Source: Clostridia bacterium (GTDB lineage: Bacteria > Bacillota > Clostridia > Oscillospirales > CAG-272). From it: a DNA stretch of 56,942 bases. Below are positions 42,043 through 51,419 of the stretch, one piece after another. The stretch's first letter is position 1, and every line of letters starts with the position of its first letter. The position numbers were made by a program, and so were the translations under genes. The DNA lies in assembly GCA_017453325.1 (NCBI GenBank), contig JAFTKK010000011.1, positions 1-56,942 of the forward strand. Direction: 5' to 3'. The notes below the pieces were generated by a model. It searched no databases. It worked only from the letters and a program-made list of their open reading frames with translations, and had not been told where the DNA came from.

Positions 42043-42763
42043 AGGGGTTCTCCTTTTTTGTGATATCGCACATCCCGTCGTGCGAGACGGTTGCCGCCTC
42101 GGGCGACATATTGCAATGGAGTAGATACGTGGGGGTGTTGGTGACAAGGCTATCAAGCAAAGTAAGAAACAACTCTGCCACCTCGGGGTCCTTTGGCAAA
42201 ATGACCTGCCCAAAAAGGCGCGCGATCATCTGCTCGCTGTCAAGAGGTGCGATGCGATTTACCTCTCCGCGCTCCAAAAAGCAGATCGCCTTCAGGGGCG
42301 CCGAGCAGTTGCCGCCCAGCTTTTCCTTGCCACGCCACGGGGTGCCGTAAGCGCGCCAGCACCCGTCCACCAGACGAAGCACGGGCTTATCGCCGTTGAC
42401 GATCTGTGCACGCTCGCCGAACACCTGCATCCAAAGCGCGGTGTGCGTAGACTTGCCCGTGCCGCTGTGTGCGGCAAAGGCATAAGCCTCGCCGTCACAG
42501 GCAACCACGGAGGCGTGAAAGACCATGGCGTCAAAGCGCGGAAGCTGCAGAGCGATCTTGCGATAGATGCAAATGCATTCAAGATAGCCGTCGGAGGAGC
42601 CGTATGGGTCAATACGGCGCTCCTCTTCAAGCTCTGCTTCGCTGACAAAGACCCTGATATCGGGCACCTCAAAATCAGCCAAAAACTCGCGGCAAAACTC
42701 CTTGACGAAAGGATATTTGTGATCTATTTCGACATTAAGCTCTGCAATACGTATGCCAAACAT
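42029..42763 (-). CDS. HPr kinase-like P-loop protein
   Basis: The 244 residues resemble the C-terminal kinase domain of HprK. HSGTGKST (99-106) is the P-loop, NGDKPVLR (123-130) resembles its acidic catalytic loop, and YGTPWRGKEKLGG (139-151) is typical of HprK-like proteins in RiPP clusters such as lasso peptide kinases. The N-terminal 95 residues are not like canonical HprK, and no PTS gene is near. The ATG has GGAAAGG upstream, and the gene starts 33 bases after glyQS. The likely substrate is a peptide or small protein rather than HPr, but that is inference. Confidence 0.82.
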   Translation of the reverse strand: MFGIRIAELNVEIDHKYPFVKEFCREFLADFEVPDIRVFVSEAELEEERRIDPYGSSDGYLECICIYRKIALQLPRFDAMVFHASVVACDGEAYAFAAHSGTGKSTHTALWMQVFGERAQIVNGDKPVLRLVDGCWRAYGTPWRGKEKLGGNCSAPLKAICFLERGEVNRIAPLDSEQMIARLFGQVILPKDPEVAELFLTLLDSLVTNTPTYLLHCNMSPEAATVSHDGMCDITKKENPCETQ

Positions 42764-42796
42764 AGGATATCCTTTCCGTTATTTCTTCAATAACAA

Positions 42797-44212
42797 TTAA
42801 AATACAATGCGCTTCTCGATGTAGTCCTTCAGTTCGCTGATCGGCACGCGGACCTGCTCCATGGTGTCGCGGTCACGTACGGTGACACAGTTATCGGCAG
42901 GCTTCTCGGCGTCACCCACGGTCTCAAAGTCAACCGTGACGCAAAGAGGCGTACCGATCTCGTCCTCACGGCGGTAGCGTTTACCGATAGAACCGGTCTC
43001 GTCATAATCAACGGCAAAATACTTGGCAAGCTCGTCGCGCACCTCAAGCGCCTTGTCGGAAAGCTTCTTCGACAAGGGCAGAACAGCCACCTTGTAGGGA
43101 GCGAGTGCGGGATGCAGGTGCAGCACCACGCGTACGTCGTTCTTCTCGGCATCGATCACTTCCTCATCGTAAGCATCAATGAGGAACGCAAGCGCCACGC
43201 GGTCAGCACCAAGAGAGGGCTCCACCACGTAAGGCACGTAGTGCTCGTTGGTTTCGGGATCGAAGTAGGTGAGGTCCTTGCCGCTATGCTCTGCGTGCTG
43301 GGAAAGGTCGTAATCGGTACGGTCGGCAATGCCCCACAGCTCGCCCCAGCCAAACGGGAACAGGAACTCAAAGTCGGTGGTGCCCTTAGAATAGAAGGCA
43401 AGCTCCTCGGGGTCGTGATCGCGCAGGCGGAGGTTCTCCTCTCTCATGCCGAGGTCAAGAAGCCACTTCTTGCAAAAGTCCTTCCAGTATGCAAACCATT
43501 CAAGGTCGGTGCCGGGCTTGCAGAAGAACTCAAGCTCCATCTGCTCAAACTCACGGGTACGGAACACAAAGTTGCCGGGCGTGATCTCGTTGCGGAAGGA
43601 TTTACCGATCTGGCAAACGCCAAAAGGCAGCTTGCGGCGCGTGGAGCGCTGAATGGCGGGGAAATTCACGAAAATGCCCTGTGCCGTCTCGGGGCGGAGA
43701 TACACGGTGTTGGTGTTATCCTCGGTAACGCCGATAAAGGTCTTGAACATCAGGTTGAACTTTTTGATGGCGGTAAAGTCCTGCTTGCCACAGGTGGGGC
43801 AAACAATGCCCTTCTCCTCAATGTAAGCGGACATCTGCTCAAAGCTCCAGCCTGCGGGATTATCGTCAAGGCCGTTTTCAAAGGCATATTCCTCGATGAG
43901 CTTGTCGGCACGGTGACGCGCCTTGCAGGCCTTGCAATCCATCAGCGGGTCGGAGAAGCCGCCCACGTGACCGGAGGCCACCCAAGCCTCGGGGTTCATG
44001 ATAATGGCACTGTCAAGGCCGACGTTATAACGGCTTTCCTGCACAAACTTCTTCCACCACGCGCGCTTGACGTTGTTTTTAAACTCCACGCCAAGAGGGC
44101 CGTAGTCCCAGGAGTTGGCAAGACCGCCATAGATTTCGGAACCGGGGAAAATAAAGCCGCGGTTCTTACAAAGTGCTACAATTTTGTCCATTGTTTTTTC
44201 GCTGTTGTTCAT
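42797..44212 (-). CDS. glyQS: Glycyl-tRNA synthetase, dimeric type
   Basis: This class II synthetase charges tRNA-Gly. The 471 residues include the family N terminus [20 protein letters not shown], the Zn-binding-like CKACKARH and CPTCGKQ segments, motif 2 RNEITPGNF with the ATP-binding arginines, and motif 3 GADRVALAF near the C-terminal third. The C-terminal anticodon-binding domain has VAVLPLSKK. No T-box leader fits in the 65-base 5' region. The promoter at 44246-44274 overlaps the intergenic region after ybaK. The HprK-PqqD-S26 cassette follows and is probably co-transcribed. Confidence 0.96.
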   Translation of the reverse strand: MNNSEKTMDKIVALCKNRGFIFPGSEIYGGLANSWDYGPLGVEFKNNVKRAWWKKFVQESRYNVGLDSAIIMNPEAWVASGHVGGFSDPLMDCKACKARHRADKLIEEYAFENGLDDNPAGWSFEQMSAYIEEKGIVCPTCGKQDFTAIKKFNLMFKTFIGVTEDNTNTVYLRPETAQGIFVNFPAIQRSTRRKLPFGVCQIGKSFRNEITPGNFVFRTREFEQMELEFFCKPGTDLEWFAYWKDFCKKWLLDLGMREENLRLRDHDPEELAFYSKGTTDFEFLFPFGWGELWGIADRTDYDLSQHAEHSGKDLTYFDPETNEHYVPYVVEPSLGADRVALAFLIDAYDEEVIDAEKNDVRVVLHLHPALAPYKVAVLPLSKKLSDKALEVRDELAKYFAVDYDETGSIGKRYRREDEIGTPLCVTVDFETVGDAEKPADNCVTVRDRDTMEQVRVPISELKDYIEKRIVF

Positions 44213-44245
44213 GATGTGCTCCTATAAAAATAAATATTGATTACT

Positions 44246-44274
44246 ATTTTATACTTTCCCGTTCGCCTTGTCAA
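44246..44274 (-). promoter_or_regulatory. Sigma-A promoter of glyQS
   Basis: On the minus strand TTGACA (44274-44269), a 17-base spacer and TAAAAT (44251-44246). It directly follows the end of ybaK at 44278. Confidence 0.7.
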
Positions 44275-44277
44275 GCC

Positions 44278-44751
44278 TTATGCGGTAATATCCTCGAGTT
44301 TCGCATCTGTAAAGGCGATCAGCTCGGCCGTGGAGAGCAAAAGCTGTGCACCGCGCACGCCTGCGCTGACCGTGACCTCGGGCTTATCTGTCGCATGGTG
44401 ACTGAGATAGGTGGGAAATTTTTTCTTCATGCCGATGGGCGAGCAGCCGCCGCGGATATAGCCCGTGAGGGAAAGCAGATCCTTCACATGGATCATTTCA
44501 ATGCGCTTGTTGCCCGTCACGCGCGCCGCCTTTTTCAGATCGATCTCAAGCGCGGCCGGGATGCAAAAGACCACGGGGCCGGTTTTGTCACCGCGTGCGA
44601 CCAGCGTTTTGTAAACGATTTCGTGCGGAAGGCCGATCTGCTCGGCAATGTGCGTGCCCGCGAGATTGCTTTCATCCACCTCGTATTCAAACACGCGGTA
44701 AGCAATTTTAGCGGCGTCAAGCATACGCATGACGTTGGTTTTGTTTTTCAT
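44278..44751 (-). CDS. ybaK: Cys-tRNA(Pro) deacylase YbaK
   Basis: This trans-editing enzyme clears mischarged Cys-tRNA-Pro. The 157 residues have the YbaK core: VYKTLVARGDK near 46-56 (catalytic lysine), IPAALEIDLKKAAR, and GGCSPIGMKKKFP near 100-112. The start overlaps the recN stop (ATGA). It is the last gene of the long nusB operon; no obvious terminator follows before the glyQS promoter. Confidence 0.93.
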   Translation of the reverse strand: MKNKTNVMRMLDAAKIAYRVFEYEVDESNLAGTHIAEQIGLPHEIVYKTLVARGDKTGPVVFCIPAALEIDLKKAARVTGNKRIEMIHVKDLLSLTGYIRGGCSPIGMKKKFPTYLSHHATDKPEVTVSAGVRGAQLLLSTAELIAFTDAKLEDITA

Positions 44752-46433
44752 CGGTAGGCCTCCCCCTCGCTGATCATTTCAGCAGCTGCACGGCGTTGCG
44801 TATCTGTCACCGCAAGACCGCCGAGAATACGCGCCACCTCGGCAACGCGCCCCTCCTCGTCAAGCGGCGAAACGGTGGAGACCGTCCGTCCCCCCTGCTC
44901 GCTCTTGGCAATCTTATAGTGCGCGGTAGCAAGCGAGGCAACCTGCGCCGAGTGCGTCACGCAAAGCACCTGCGTGCGCTTGCCGATCTCGGCGAGCTTG
45001 ATGCCGATCTTTCTCGCGGTCTTACCGGAAATACCGGTATCCACCTCGTCAAACACGGCGGTTCCGACGCCGTCGCGATCGTTGAGAACGCTGCGCAGCG
45101 CGAGTGTCACACGTGCCAACTCACCGCCCGATGCCACGCGGGAAAGCGGCATCATGGCCTCACCCTTGTTGGTGGAGATCAAAAATTCAACCGCATCGGT
45201 GCCGTCGGGCAGCAGGTCGTCCGTGTCGCGCACGGCGATCTGAAAGCGCACGGCCGGCATATCGAGAAAGGCGAGCTCGGCGGCGATTTTTTCATCAAGC
45301 AGCGCGGCAGCCTTGATGCGTGCCGCATGGCAATGCGCGGCGAGCACCCGCATTTCGCTTTCCAGCGCGCGGAGCTCGCGGCCAAGACGCTCACTCTCCT
45401 CGTCGGCATTGTCAATGAGGCGCAGCTTTTCGGCAGCCTCGGCACGGAATTCGAGAATATCCGTGATTTCCTTACCGTATTTGCGTTGCAGCTTGCTGAT
45501 CAGGTCAAGGCGCGCTTCCACCTCGTTCAAGGCCTCGGTAGGATCACCGTCGATATCTTCGGAAAAATCCCTTGCGGTGTTGGCAATATCCTCTACCTCA
45601 TAGCGCATACCCGAAAGCTTGTCGGCAAGTGCCGCAGCCTCCGGCACCGCACCTGCAATCCCCGAAAGGGCCGCCGCCGCACGTTCTAATATGAGCGAAG
45701 CTGAAGCCTTTTCGCTGCCGAGCAGCACGTGGTAAGCAAAGGCCGTGCCCTTGGCGATCTTTTCCGCATATTGCAGCTTGGTGCGCCTGGCGAGCAACGC
45801 TTCCTCCTCACCCACACGCAGCTTTGCCCCGTCGATCTCACCGATCTGGAAACGCAAAATATCGGCAAGGCGCATTTTTTCAGCGCCGTCACGTGCCGTT
45901 TCGGCAAGCTTTTTTTGCAGAGCAGCTCTTTGCGCAAAGGAGGCGCGATATGCGGTGAGCGCGTCACCGAAATCGGCCACACCGTCAAGCATCTGCTGCT
46001 GCGCGGCTGCCTGCATGAGAAGCTGATTGTCGTTTTGTCCGTGGATGCTCACCAGATATTTGGCAAGCTCCCGCAGCATCGCTACGGGGATCATGCGCCC
46101 GTTGAGGCGCGCGGCGGTCTTGCCGCTTGCGTCCAGCGTACGCTGAAGCAGCAGCTCTTCCCCGTCTGCCTCATCGGCAAGAAAGCCCGTTTCCACAAGA
46201 TGGGACAGGCAAGCCGCGCTCACATCGGTAAAGACTGCGCTGACCATGCCCTTGGCGGCACCGTGCCGCAAAAGGTCACGTGAGGGCTTTCCGCCAAGCA
46301 AAAACAGGATCGAATCGATCATCACCGATTTGCCCGCGCCCGTCTCACCCGTCACGGCCAAAAGGCCTTCGGTCAGCTCCACGTCGAGCGACGAGATGAT
46401 CGCCATATTTTCAATATGGAGTGATTGCAGCAT
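44748..46433 (-). CDS. recN: DNA repair protein RecN
   Basis: RecN is an SMC-like ATPase that gathers broken DNA ends. In 561 residues the Walker A motif GETGAGKS (29-36) and Walker B VFDEVDTGISG near 462-472 lie at opposite ends of a coiled-coil arm of about 200 residues (e.g. the E-, R- and A-rich segment around 300-360). The signature motif LSRVASGGELARV precedes Walker B. The pairing with argR upstream is conserved in Bacillota. It starts 4 bases after argR. Confidence 0.95.
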   Translation of the reverse strand: MLQSLHIENMAIISSLDVELTEGLLAVTGETGAGKSVMIDSILFLLGGKPSRDLLRHGAAKGMVSAVFTDVSAACLSHLVETGFLADEADGEELLLQRTLDASGKTAARLNGRMIPVAMLRELAKYLVSIHGQNDNQLLMQAAAQQQMLDGVADFGDALTAYRASFAQRAALQKKLAETARDGAEKMRLADILRFQIGEIDGAKLRVGEEEALLARRTKLQYAEKIAKGTAFAYHVLLGSEKASASLILERAAAALSGIAGAVPEAAALADKLSGMRYEVEDIANTARDFSEDIDGDPTEALNEVEARLDLISKLQRKYGKEITDILEFRAEAAEKLRLIDNADEESERLGRELRALESEMRVLAAHCHAARIKAAALLDEKIAAELAFLDMPAVRFQIAVRDTDDLLPDGTDAVEFLISTNKGEAMMPLSRVASGGELARVTLALRSVLNDRDGVGTAVFDEVDTGISGKTARKIGIKLAEIGKRTQVLCVTHSAQVASLATAHYKIAKSEQGGRTVSTVSPLDEEGRVAEVARILGGLAVTDTQRRAAAEMISEGEAYR

Positions 46434-46437
46434 ATGC

Positions 46438-46893
46438 TCAACCGGCTTTCATCATAATGCGAATGCGCTCGCTGATGTTTTTGGCAGAAGCCTCGTTCTT
46501 GGTCACCACCATGATGGTATCGTCGCCCGCCACACAGCCGAGCACCTCGGCAATGGCGAGATTATCAACGCCCGTGGCCACCGCCTGCGCAAGACCCGGA
46601 TAGGTTTTAATAACGATCATATTGACCGCATATTCCACGCTGACGATGGAATCCACCAGCGCGGTATTGAACTTCAGACCCGAAACCATCTCCTCGCGCT
46701 TGGGTGCTACGTAACGGTAGGTGCCGTGATTGGTCAGCACCTTGGTGAGCTGCAGCTCACGTATGTCACGGGAGACGGTAGCTTGCGTGACGGTGAAGCC
46801 CTCGGTCGTCAAATGCTCGATCAGGTCATCCTGCGTTTCGATGTGAAAACGGTTCACGATCTCAAGAATCTTCTTTTGTCTGTTGGTTTTCAT
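46438..46893 (-). CDS. argR: Arginine repressor ArgR
   Basis: This hexameric transcription factor senses arginine. The 151 residues consist of an N-terminal winged helix (QDDLIEHLTTEGFTVTQ, then ATVSRDIRELQL, the recognition helix) and a C-terminal arginine-binding domain with AIAEVLGCVAGDDTIMVV, including the GDDT motif. Arginine biosynthesis genes are not in the window. Its place between nadK and recN is the usual one in Bacillota. Confidence 0.94.
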   Translation of the reverse strand: MKTNRQKKILEIVNRFHIETQDDLIEHLTTEGFTVTQATVSRDIRELQLTKVLTNHGTYRYVAPKREEMVSGLKFNTALVDSIVSVEYAVNMIVIKTYPGLAQAVATGVDNLAIAEVLGCVAGDDTIMVVTKNEASAKNISERIRIMMKAG

Positions 46894-46906
46894 CTTCGGC
46901 TCCTTT

Positions 46907-47782
46907 TTAATCGTAAGAATTCATTTTGTTTTTCAGTCTGTTATAAAAGCCGCTTTCGGTAAAGCGGATCAGCGCGGTGCTGGTCGAGGATCTGGTGATT
47001 GTCACGCTGTCACCGCGATAGATCTCAAAATTGACTCTGCCGTCCACCGTAAGATAGAGCATTTTTTCACGCTGGCAGGTGTTTTTGATGCTAAGGACGG
47101 TATCATCCCTGAAAATGATGGGGCGTGCGGTAAGCGAATGCGAGCAAATGGGTGTCACGCAAAAGCATCCGAGGTGCGGATCGATCACGGGGCCGCCCGC
47201 CGACATGGAATATGCGGTGGAGCCTGTGGGCGTGGAAACGATCACACCGTCCGCGCGATATGCCGTGACGGGCATACCGCCCGCCGAGAGCTCAAGATCC
47301 ACAATGCGTGCCACCGAGCCGTTGGAGATCACGGCGTCGTTTAAAGCAAAGGACTCTGCGCGCGTGCCGCCACTCTCGGTTTTAACCGTGATGTGAAGCA
47401 TGGCGCGGCGATCAAGGGTAAATTCGTCCGTCACCAGCTTTTGCAGAGCATCGAGCTCGTTCATTTCCAGCTCGGACATGAACCCAAGGCGCCCCATGTT
47501 AATGCCGAGCAAGGGCTTGCCGAAGGGAGAGGCGCGCCGTGCGGCGTCGAGCAGCGAGCCGTCACCGCCGAGCACCACAATGGCCTCAGCCTCGCGATAA
47601 AGCTCCTCAAGCGCAAGATACACGTATTCCTTGCGGCTTTTGTGCATACGGAAAATACGGTCCTTGTTGATCGAGGCCAACAACACCGTGGCACCGTAGT
47701 CTGCAAGTCTTTCGGCAACCGCAATGGCGGCGTTTGCCTTTTCGTAAATGTTAAAATTGGTGATGATTGCAATGCGTTTCAT
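46907..47782 (-). CDS. nadK: NAD kinase
   Basis: NadK phosphorylates NAD to NADP. The 291 residues carry the LGGDGSLLDAAR motif (G72-G75 GGDG) and GINMGRLGFMSE (93-104). STPTGSTAYSMSAGGP near 185-200 supplies the nucleotide-binding loop. The start overlaps the tlyA stop (ATGA). The C terminus lies 13 bases from argR. Confidence 0.95.
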   Translation of the reverse strand: MKRIAIITNFNIYEKANAAIAVAERLADYGATVLLASINKDRIFRMHKSRKEYVYLALEELYREAEAIVVLGGDGSLLDAARRASPFGKPLLGINMGRLGFMSELEMNELDALQKLVTDEFTLDRRAMLHITVKTESGGTRAESFALNDAVISNGSVARIVDLELSAGGMPVTAYRADGVIVSTPTGSTAYSMSAGGPVIDPHLGCFCVTPICSHSLTARPIIFRDDTVLSIKNTCQREKMLYLTVDGRVNFEIYRGDSVTITRSSTSTALIRFTESGFYNRLKNKMNSYD

Positions 47783-48558
47783 CTGAACAGTATCACCGCC
47801 TTTTCTTTGACTGTTTTTTCAATGTCTATAACACGGCCGTGCGGCGTTAAGCGAAAGAGAGCCAAAAATTCTTCGTTTCCATCTCCGCCAAGAATGGGAG
47901 AGGGGGCAAGCCCCGCGGGATACAGTCCCACGGCGCCGGCTGCCTCCAGCACCTTCGCAACGGCAAATATGCGATCCTTTTCGTGGCGCACGATCCCCTG
48001 CTTGTTCAGCGCGTGGCGCCCTGCCTCAAACTGTGGCTTGATGAGCGAAACGAGCATACCGTCCTCGGTCAGCACGGCGGGGATCTGCGGTAAAATGTAG
48101 GTTTGTGAAATAAAGGAAACATCCATCACGGCAAGCTCCACCCTGCCCGTGTCGGCAGCCGATAGATACCGTGCATTATATTTTTCGAGATTGCGCACAC
48201 GCGCATCGGAAAGCAGCTTGGGGTGCAGCTGCCCGACACCCGCATCCACCGTCACGGCAGAAACGGCACCGTGCTGCAGCAAGCAATCGGTAAAGCCTCC
48301 CGTGGAGGCACCGATATCCAGCACGCGCAGCCCCGTTGGGTCGATCTCAAACAAGCGAAGCGCCGCTTCCATCTTCTCGCCGCCGCGCCCTACGTACTTT
48401 TTGGGGGTCACGGTCACGGCAGGGGTACCCTCCACGTCTCTGGCGGGCTTTGTCACCACCGCCCCGTCCACCGTGACCAAGCCCTCCTCGATCAGGCGCT
48501 TGGCGCTCTCACGGCTGGCGGCATGGCCTGCCGCCACCAAATATACGTCAAGTCTCAT
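47779..48558 (-). CDS. tlyA: TlyA family 16S/23S rRNA 2'-O-methyltransferase
   Basis: TlyA enzymes methylate rRNA cytidines; in mycobacteria the loss gives capreomycin resistance. I chose ATG 48558, 2 bases after the preceding stop; the frame is open upstream without an RBS. The 259 residues begin with an S4-like RNA-binding domain (RLDVYLVAAGHAASRESAK), then a Rossmann-fold methyltransferase with DIGASTGGFTDCLLQHGA near 86-103, VMDVSFIS and LIKPQFEAGR. Similar proteins have been called haemolysins, but the methyltransferase fold is clear. Translationally coupled to nadK. Confidence 0.92.
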   Translation of the reverse strand: MRLDVYLVAAGHAASRESAKRLIEEGLVTVDGAVVTKPARDVEGTPAVTVTPKKYVGRGGEKMEAALRLFEIDPTGLRVLDIGASTGGFTDCLLQHGAVSAVTVDAGVGQLHPKLLSDARVRNLEKYNARYLSAADTGRVELAVMDVSFISQTYILPQIPAVLTEDGMLVSLIKPQFEAGRHALNKQGIVRHEKDRIFAVAKVLEAAGAVGLYPAGLAPSPILGGDGNEEFLALFRLTPHGRVIDIEKTVKEKAVILFR

Positions 48559-48560
48559 CG

Positions 48561-49067
48561 TCAGGCCGCCGGGAAAATGATGGGAAACAGAAAGCCCTGG
48601 CAAAAGAAGGCCATCGCCATGCCGAGCAGCGCGCCGAACAGCACCTGCAAGGGCGTGTGTCCCAGCAGCTCGGAAAGCGTATCTATATCAAAATTTTGGC
48701 GTTTTTTGCTCAGCTCGCGCGTCACCTGGTTAATAACCGCCGCCTGCTTGCCCGATTCGCGGCGCACGCCTGCAGCGTCACGCATCACCACCGCAGCCAG
48801 CACGGCGGAGATCGCAAACAGCGGGTCGTTAAAGCCGTACAGAATGCCGCAGGAAAAGCAGGTGGCACACACCGCCGCCGAGTGCGAGCTCGGCATACCG
48901 CCGCTGCCCAGAATAAAGCGCAGGAAGGACAAGCCGTCACGGTGCCGCGGTGAGGTGAATATTTTTAACAGCTGTGCTGCAAACCACGCAAACACGGCGC
49001 AGATCAGCACGCGGTTGGTCAACAGATCGAGCAGACCGTTTTTCAGTTCAAAAATATCAAAATTCAT
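48561..49067 (-). CDS. Divergent PAP2 family (DUF212) membrane protein
   Basis: This 168-residue membrane protein of the DUF212 family is related to phosphatidic acid phosphatases. Four or five hydrophobic segments are visible. The motif GSGGMPSSHSAAVCA near 54-68 resembles the PAP2 PSGH signature, and VVMRDAAGVRRESGKQA near 92-108 is the second family signature. Substrate unknown; its place next to ispA would fit an isoprenoid or lipid phosphate, as inference. Confidence 0.88.
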   Translation of the reverse strand: MNFDIFELKNGLLDLLTNRVLICAVFAWFAAQLLKIFTSPRHRDGLSFLRFILGSGGMPSSHSAAVCATCFSCGILYGFNDPLFAISAVLAAVVMRDAAGVRRESGKQAAVINQVTRELSKKRQNFDIDTLSELLGHTPLQVLFGALLGMAMAFFCQGFLFPIIFPAA

Positions 49068-49073
49068 ATTCTT

Positions 49074-49964
49074 TCAGCACTTTCTCAGAATCAAATGATC
49101 GGCAAGCGCGAGTAGCGCATGGGCGCCCTCCAGCTCCGCGATCTCGGCCTTGGCACGCGCGGTCACATCCGCAGCATAGGCAAGGGCCTCCTCGGGGGTG
49201 TAGTAGCCGATAAACGTGGTTTTGTTTTGTGCTTCATCCGAGCCAACCGTTTTCCCTGCCGTTTCGGCATCCACCGTCACGTCCAGCACGTCGTCAACGA
49301 TCTGGAAGGCAAGGCCGATGCCGCGCGCATAGTTTTGTGCGGCAACGGTACGGGGATCGGTCAGCGAAAGACCTGCGGCAAGGCAGCCAAGGGTAGCTGA
49401 GGCCACGATCAGCGCACCGGTCTTATGCTCATGTAATTTGATCAGCGCCTCAAGCGAGTGCCGTTTTTTCTCACCCGCAAGATCCATGGTCTGACCGCCG
49501 ATCATGCCAAACGCCCCCGCCGCACGGGAAAGCACGGTAACGGCATCACAGACTGCACGGGGCTCTACCTGCGTATTGGAGGCAAGCACCTCAAAGGCAT
49601 AGGTAAGAAGTGCGTCTCCCGCCAAAAGCGCCGTGGCCTCGCCAAACATCTTGTGACAGGTGGGGCGCCCGCGACGCAGATCGTCGTCGTCCATGCAGGG
49701 CAGATCGTCGTGTATCAAAGAATAAGTGTGCACCATTTCCACCGCCGCCGCAAAGGGCAAGGCTGCCGCGCGCGTGCCGCCAAAAAGACGGCAAAACTCC
49801 AACACCAGCGTCGGGCGGATGCGCTTGGCGCGCGGTGCGATCAAGCTATACTGCATGGCCTTCAGCACCTCGGCAAAATCGGGGTCACTCGGCGCGGTCA
49901 GGCGTTCAAGCTCCTCCCCCACCCGGGCGGCGTTTTGTGCCAGTAGCTCCTTCGTGCTGCTCAT
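49074..49964 (-). CDS. ispA: Polyprenyl (farnesyl/geranyl) diphosphate synthase
   Basis: This trans-prenyltransferase joins isopentenyl diphosphate units, feeding undecaprenyl phosphate for cell wall synthesis. The 296 residues carry the first aspartate-rich motif in HDDLPCMDDDDLRRG (86-99), the second in FQIVDDVLDV near 220-229, KRIRP (47-51) and GGQTMDLAGE. The length fits short-chain FPP synthases. It follows xseB by 3 bases. Confidence 0.95.
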   Translation of the reverse strand: MSSTKELLAQNAARVGEELERLTAPSDPDFAEVLKAMQYSLIAPRAKRIRPTLVLEFCRLFGGTRAAALPFAAAVEMVHTYSLIHDDLPCMDDDDLRRGRPTCHKMFGEATALLAGDALLTYAFEVLASNTQVEPRAVCDAVTVLSRAAGAFGMIGGQTMDLAGEKKRHSLEALIKLHEHKTGALIVASATLGCLAAGLSLTDPRTVAAQNYARGIGLAFQIVDDVLDVTVDAETAGKTVGSDEAQNKTTFIGYYTPEEALAYAADVTARAKAEIAELEGAHALLALADHLILRKC

Positions 49965-49967
49965 GGC

Positions 49968-50195
49968 TTATTCTCCAAAGGGCTCCGTCACGAAGCCCGC
50001 GTCGGTTTTTCGTACCGCCTCAATGCGTTGCTCGGCCTCATCCAGCTTCGCGCTGCAAAAGCGAATCAGCGACATACCCTCTTCATAATATTTGAGGGCC
50101 TGGTCAAGCGGCACGTTGCCCGTTTCCAGCTTGGCCACAACGCCCTCGAGCTTGGCAAGCGCCTGCTCGAATTTCATTTGCTTCTCTGCCATCAT
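49968..50195 (-). CDS. xseB: Exodeoxyribonuclease VII small subunit
   Basis: This 75-residue helical protein binds the XseA large subunit. FEQALAKLEGVVAKLETG and VPLDQALKYYEEGMSLIRFC are the conserved segments. The ATG overlaps the xseA stop (ATGA), which couples the stoichiometry of the two subunits. Confidence 0.95.
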   Translation of the reverse strand: MMAEKQMKFEQALAKLEGVVAKLETGNVPLDQALKYYEEGMSLIRFCSAKLDEAEQRIEAVRKTDAGFVTEPFGE

Positions 50196-51406
50196 TGCTC
50201 ACTTTCCCGCAAGTCGGTCACGAGGGCCTTGGCCACACCGTCCGAAAAGCGAACCGAAATTTCTTCACCCGCCGTGAGATCTCTCACACCGGTGATTGCG
50301 TGTTGATCTTGATGAAAAACGGCTGCATAGCCGCGTGAAAGAACAGCCAAGGGAGACAAGCTCTCCATTTTGCCGCAAAGCGCCTGAAAGCGGCTCCTCG
50401 CCTGCAAGGAGGAAAGCTCGGCAGCCTTTTCAAGCCGCCCCGAAAGGTGTGTCAGCGCCATTTGCCTATCGTCGAGATAGTAGCGCGGGCTTTGCAGCGT
50501 GCGCTTAGCAGCAAGTGCCGCAAGCTGTGCACGTGCCGTTTCCAGCCTTGCCGTCAGCGTACGCTCCAGTAGCGCGGCACGGGTATGGAGTGCTGCACGA
50601 AGCTCCTTTTGATCGGGCACGGCCAGCTCCGCAGCCGCCGAGGGCGTGGGGGCACGCAGATCGGCCGCCAGATCGCAAAGCGTCACGTCGGTCTCGTGTC
50701 CGACGGCTGAGATCACGGGGATCGGAGAGGCCGCCACGGCACGCACAAGTGTCTCGTCATTAAAGGCCCACAGATCCTCGGCAGACCCGCCGCCGCGACC
50801 GACAATGATCACGTCAACGGGCAGGTGCTCGGCAAAAAAGCGCAGCCCCGCCGTCAAGCTCGGTGCGGCATCCTGCCCCTGCACCAATGCAGGATACAGG
50901 ATCACGCGCGCCAAGGGAAAGCGGCGACCGAGAATATCGATCATATCCTGCACCGCAGCACCCGTGGGAGAGGTGACGAGCCCGACGGTTGCGGGCACAC
51001 TTGGGATCGGCCTTTTGCGCGTAGCGTCAAAAAGCCCCTCGGCCTCAAGACGGCGACGCAGCTGCTCGTAAGCGATATAAAGCGCGCCGACGCCGTCTGG
51101 CTGCATGGCGTTCACGTAAATTTGATACTGTCCGTCGCGCGGGAACACCGATACGCGCCCCGTGAGAATGACCTTCATGCCGTTTTCGGGTCTGAAGGTC
51201 ACGTACTGTGCGGCGGAACGAAACATCACGGCACGCAGCGTGCCCGTTTCGTCCTTTAAGGAAAAATAAAAGTGTCCTGTTTTATAGTGGTTGGTAAAAT
51301 TGGAGATCTCACCGCGCACCGCGATATTGGCAAGGAACGGGTTGCTGTCCATCATCAGGCGCAGATACTCATTCAGTTGTGTGACTGTCAGCAGCTCGGC
51401 GGACAT
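50192..51406 (-). CDS. xseA: Exodeoxyribonuclease VII large subunit
   Basis: XseA, with XseB, degrades single-stranded DNA from both ends. I chose ATG 51406, preceded by AAGGAGGAGAGG; the frame is open upstream to a GTG at 51427 in the tsaD-like gene end. The 404 residues consist of an N-terminal OB fold (GEISNFTNHYKTGHFYFSLKD is longer than needed to show; ISNFTNHYKTGHFYFSLKD suffices), the catalytic domain with IIVGRGGGSAEDLWAFND and GHETDVTLCDLAAD, and a coiled-coil C-terminal arm. Confidence 0.95.
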   Translation of the reverse strand: MSAELLTVTQLNEYLRLMMDSNPFLANIAVRGEISNFTNHYKTGHFYFSLKDETGTLRAVMFRSAAQYVTFRPENGMKVILTGRVSVFPRDGQYQIYVNAMQPDGVGALYIAYEQLRRRLEAEGLFDATRKRPIPSVPATVGLVTSPTGAAVQDMIDILGRRFPLARVILYPALVQGQDAAPSLTAGLRFFAEHLPVDVIIVGRGGGSAEDLWAFNDETLVRAVAASPIPVISAVGHETDVTLCDLAADLRAPTPSAAAELAVPDQKELRAALHTRAALLERTLTARLETARAQLAALAAKRTLQSPRYYLDDRQMALTHLSGRLEKAAELSSLQARSRFQALCGKMESLSPLAVLSRGYAAVFHQDQHAITGVRDLTAGEEISVRFSDGVAKALVTDLRESEQ

Positions 51407-51419
51407 TTCCCTCTCCTCC

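Noticed and set aside
44213..44280. T-box leader for glyQS
   Set aside because: The space between promoter and start is only about 35 bases, too short, and no T-box sequence is present.
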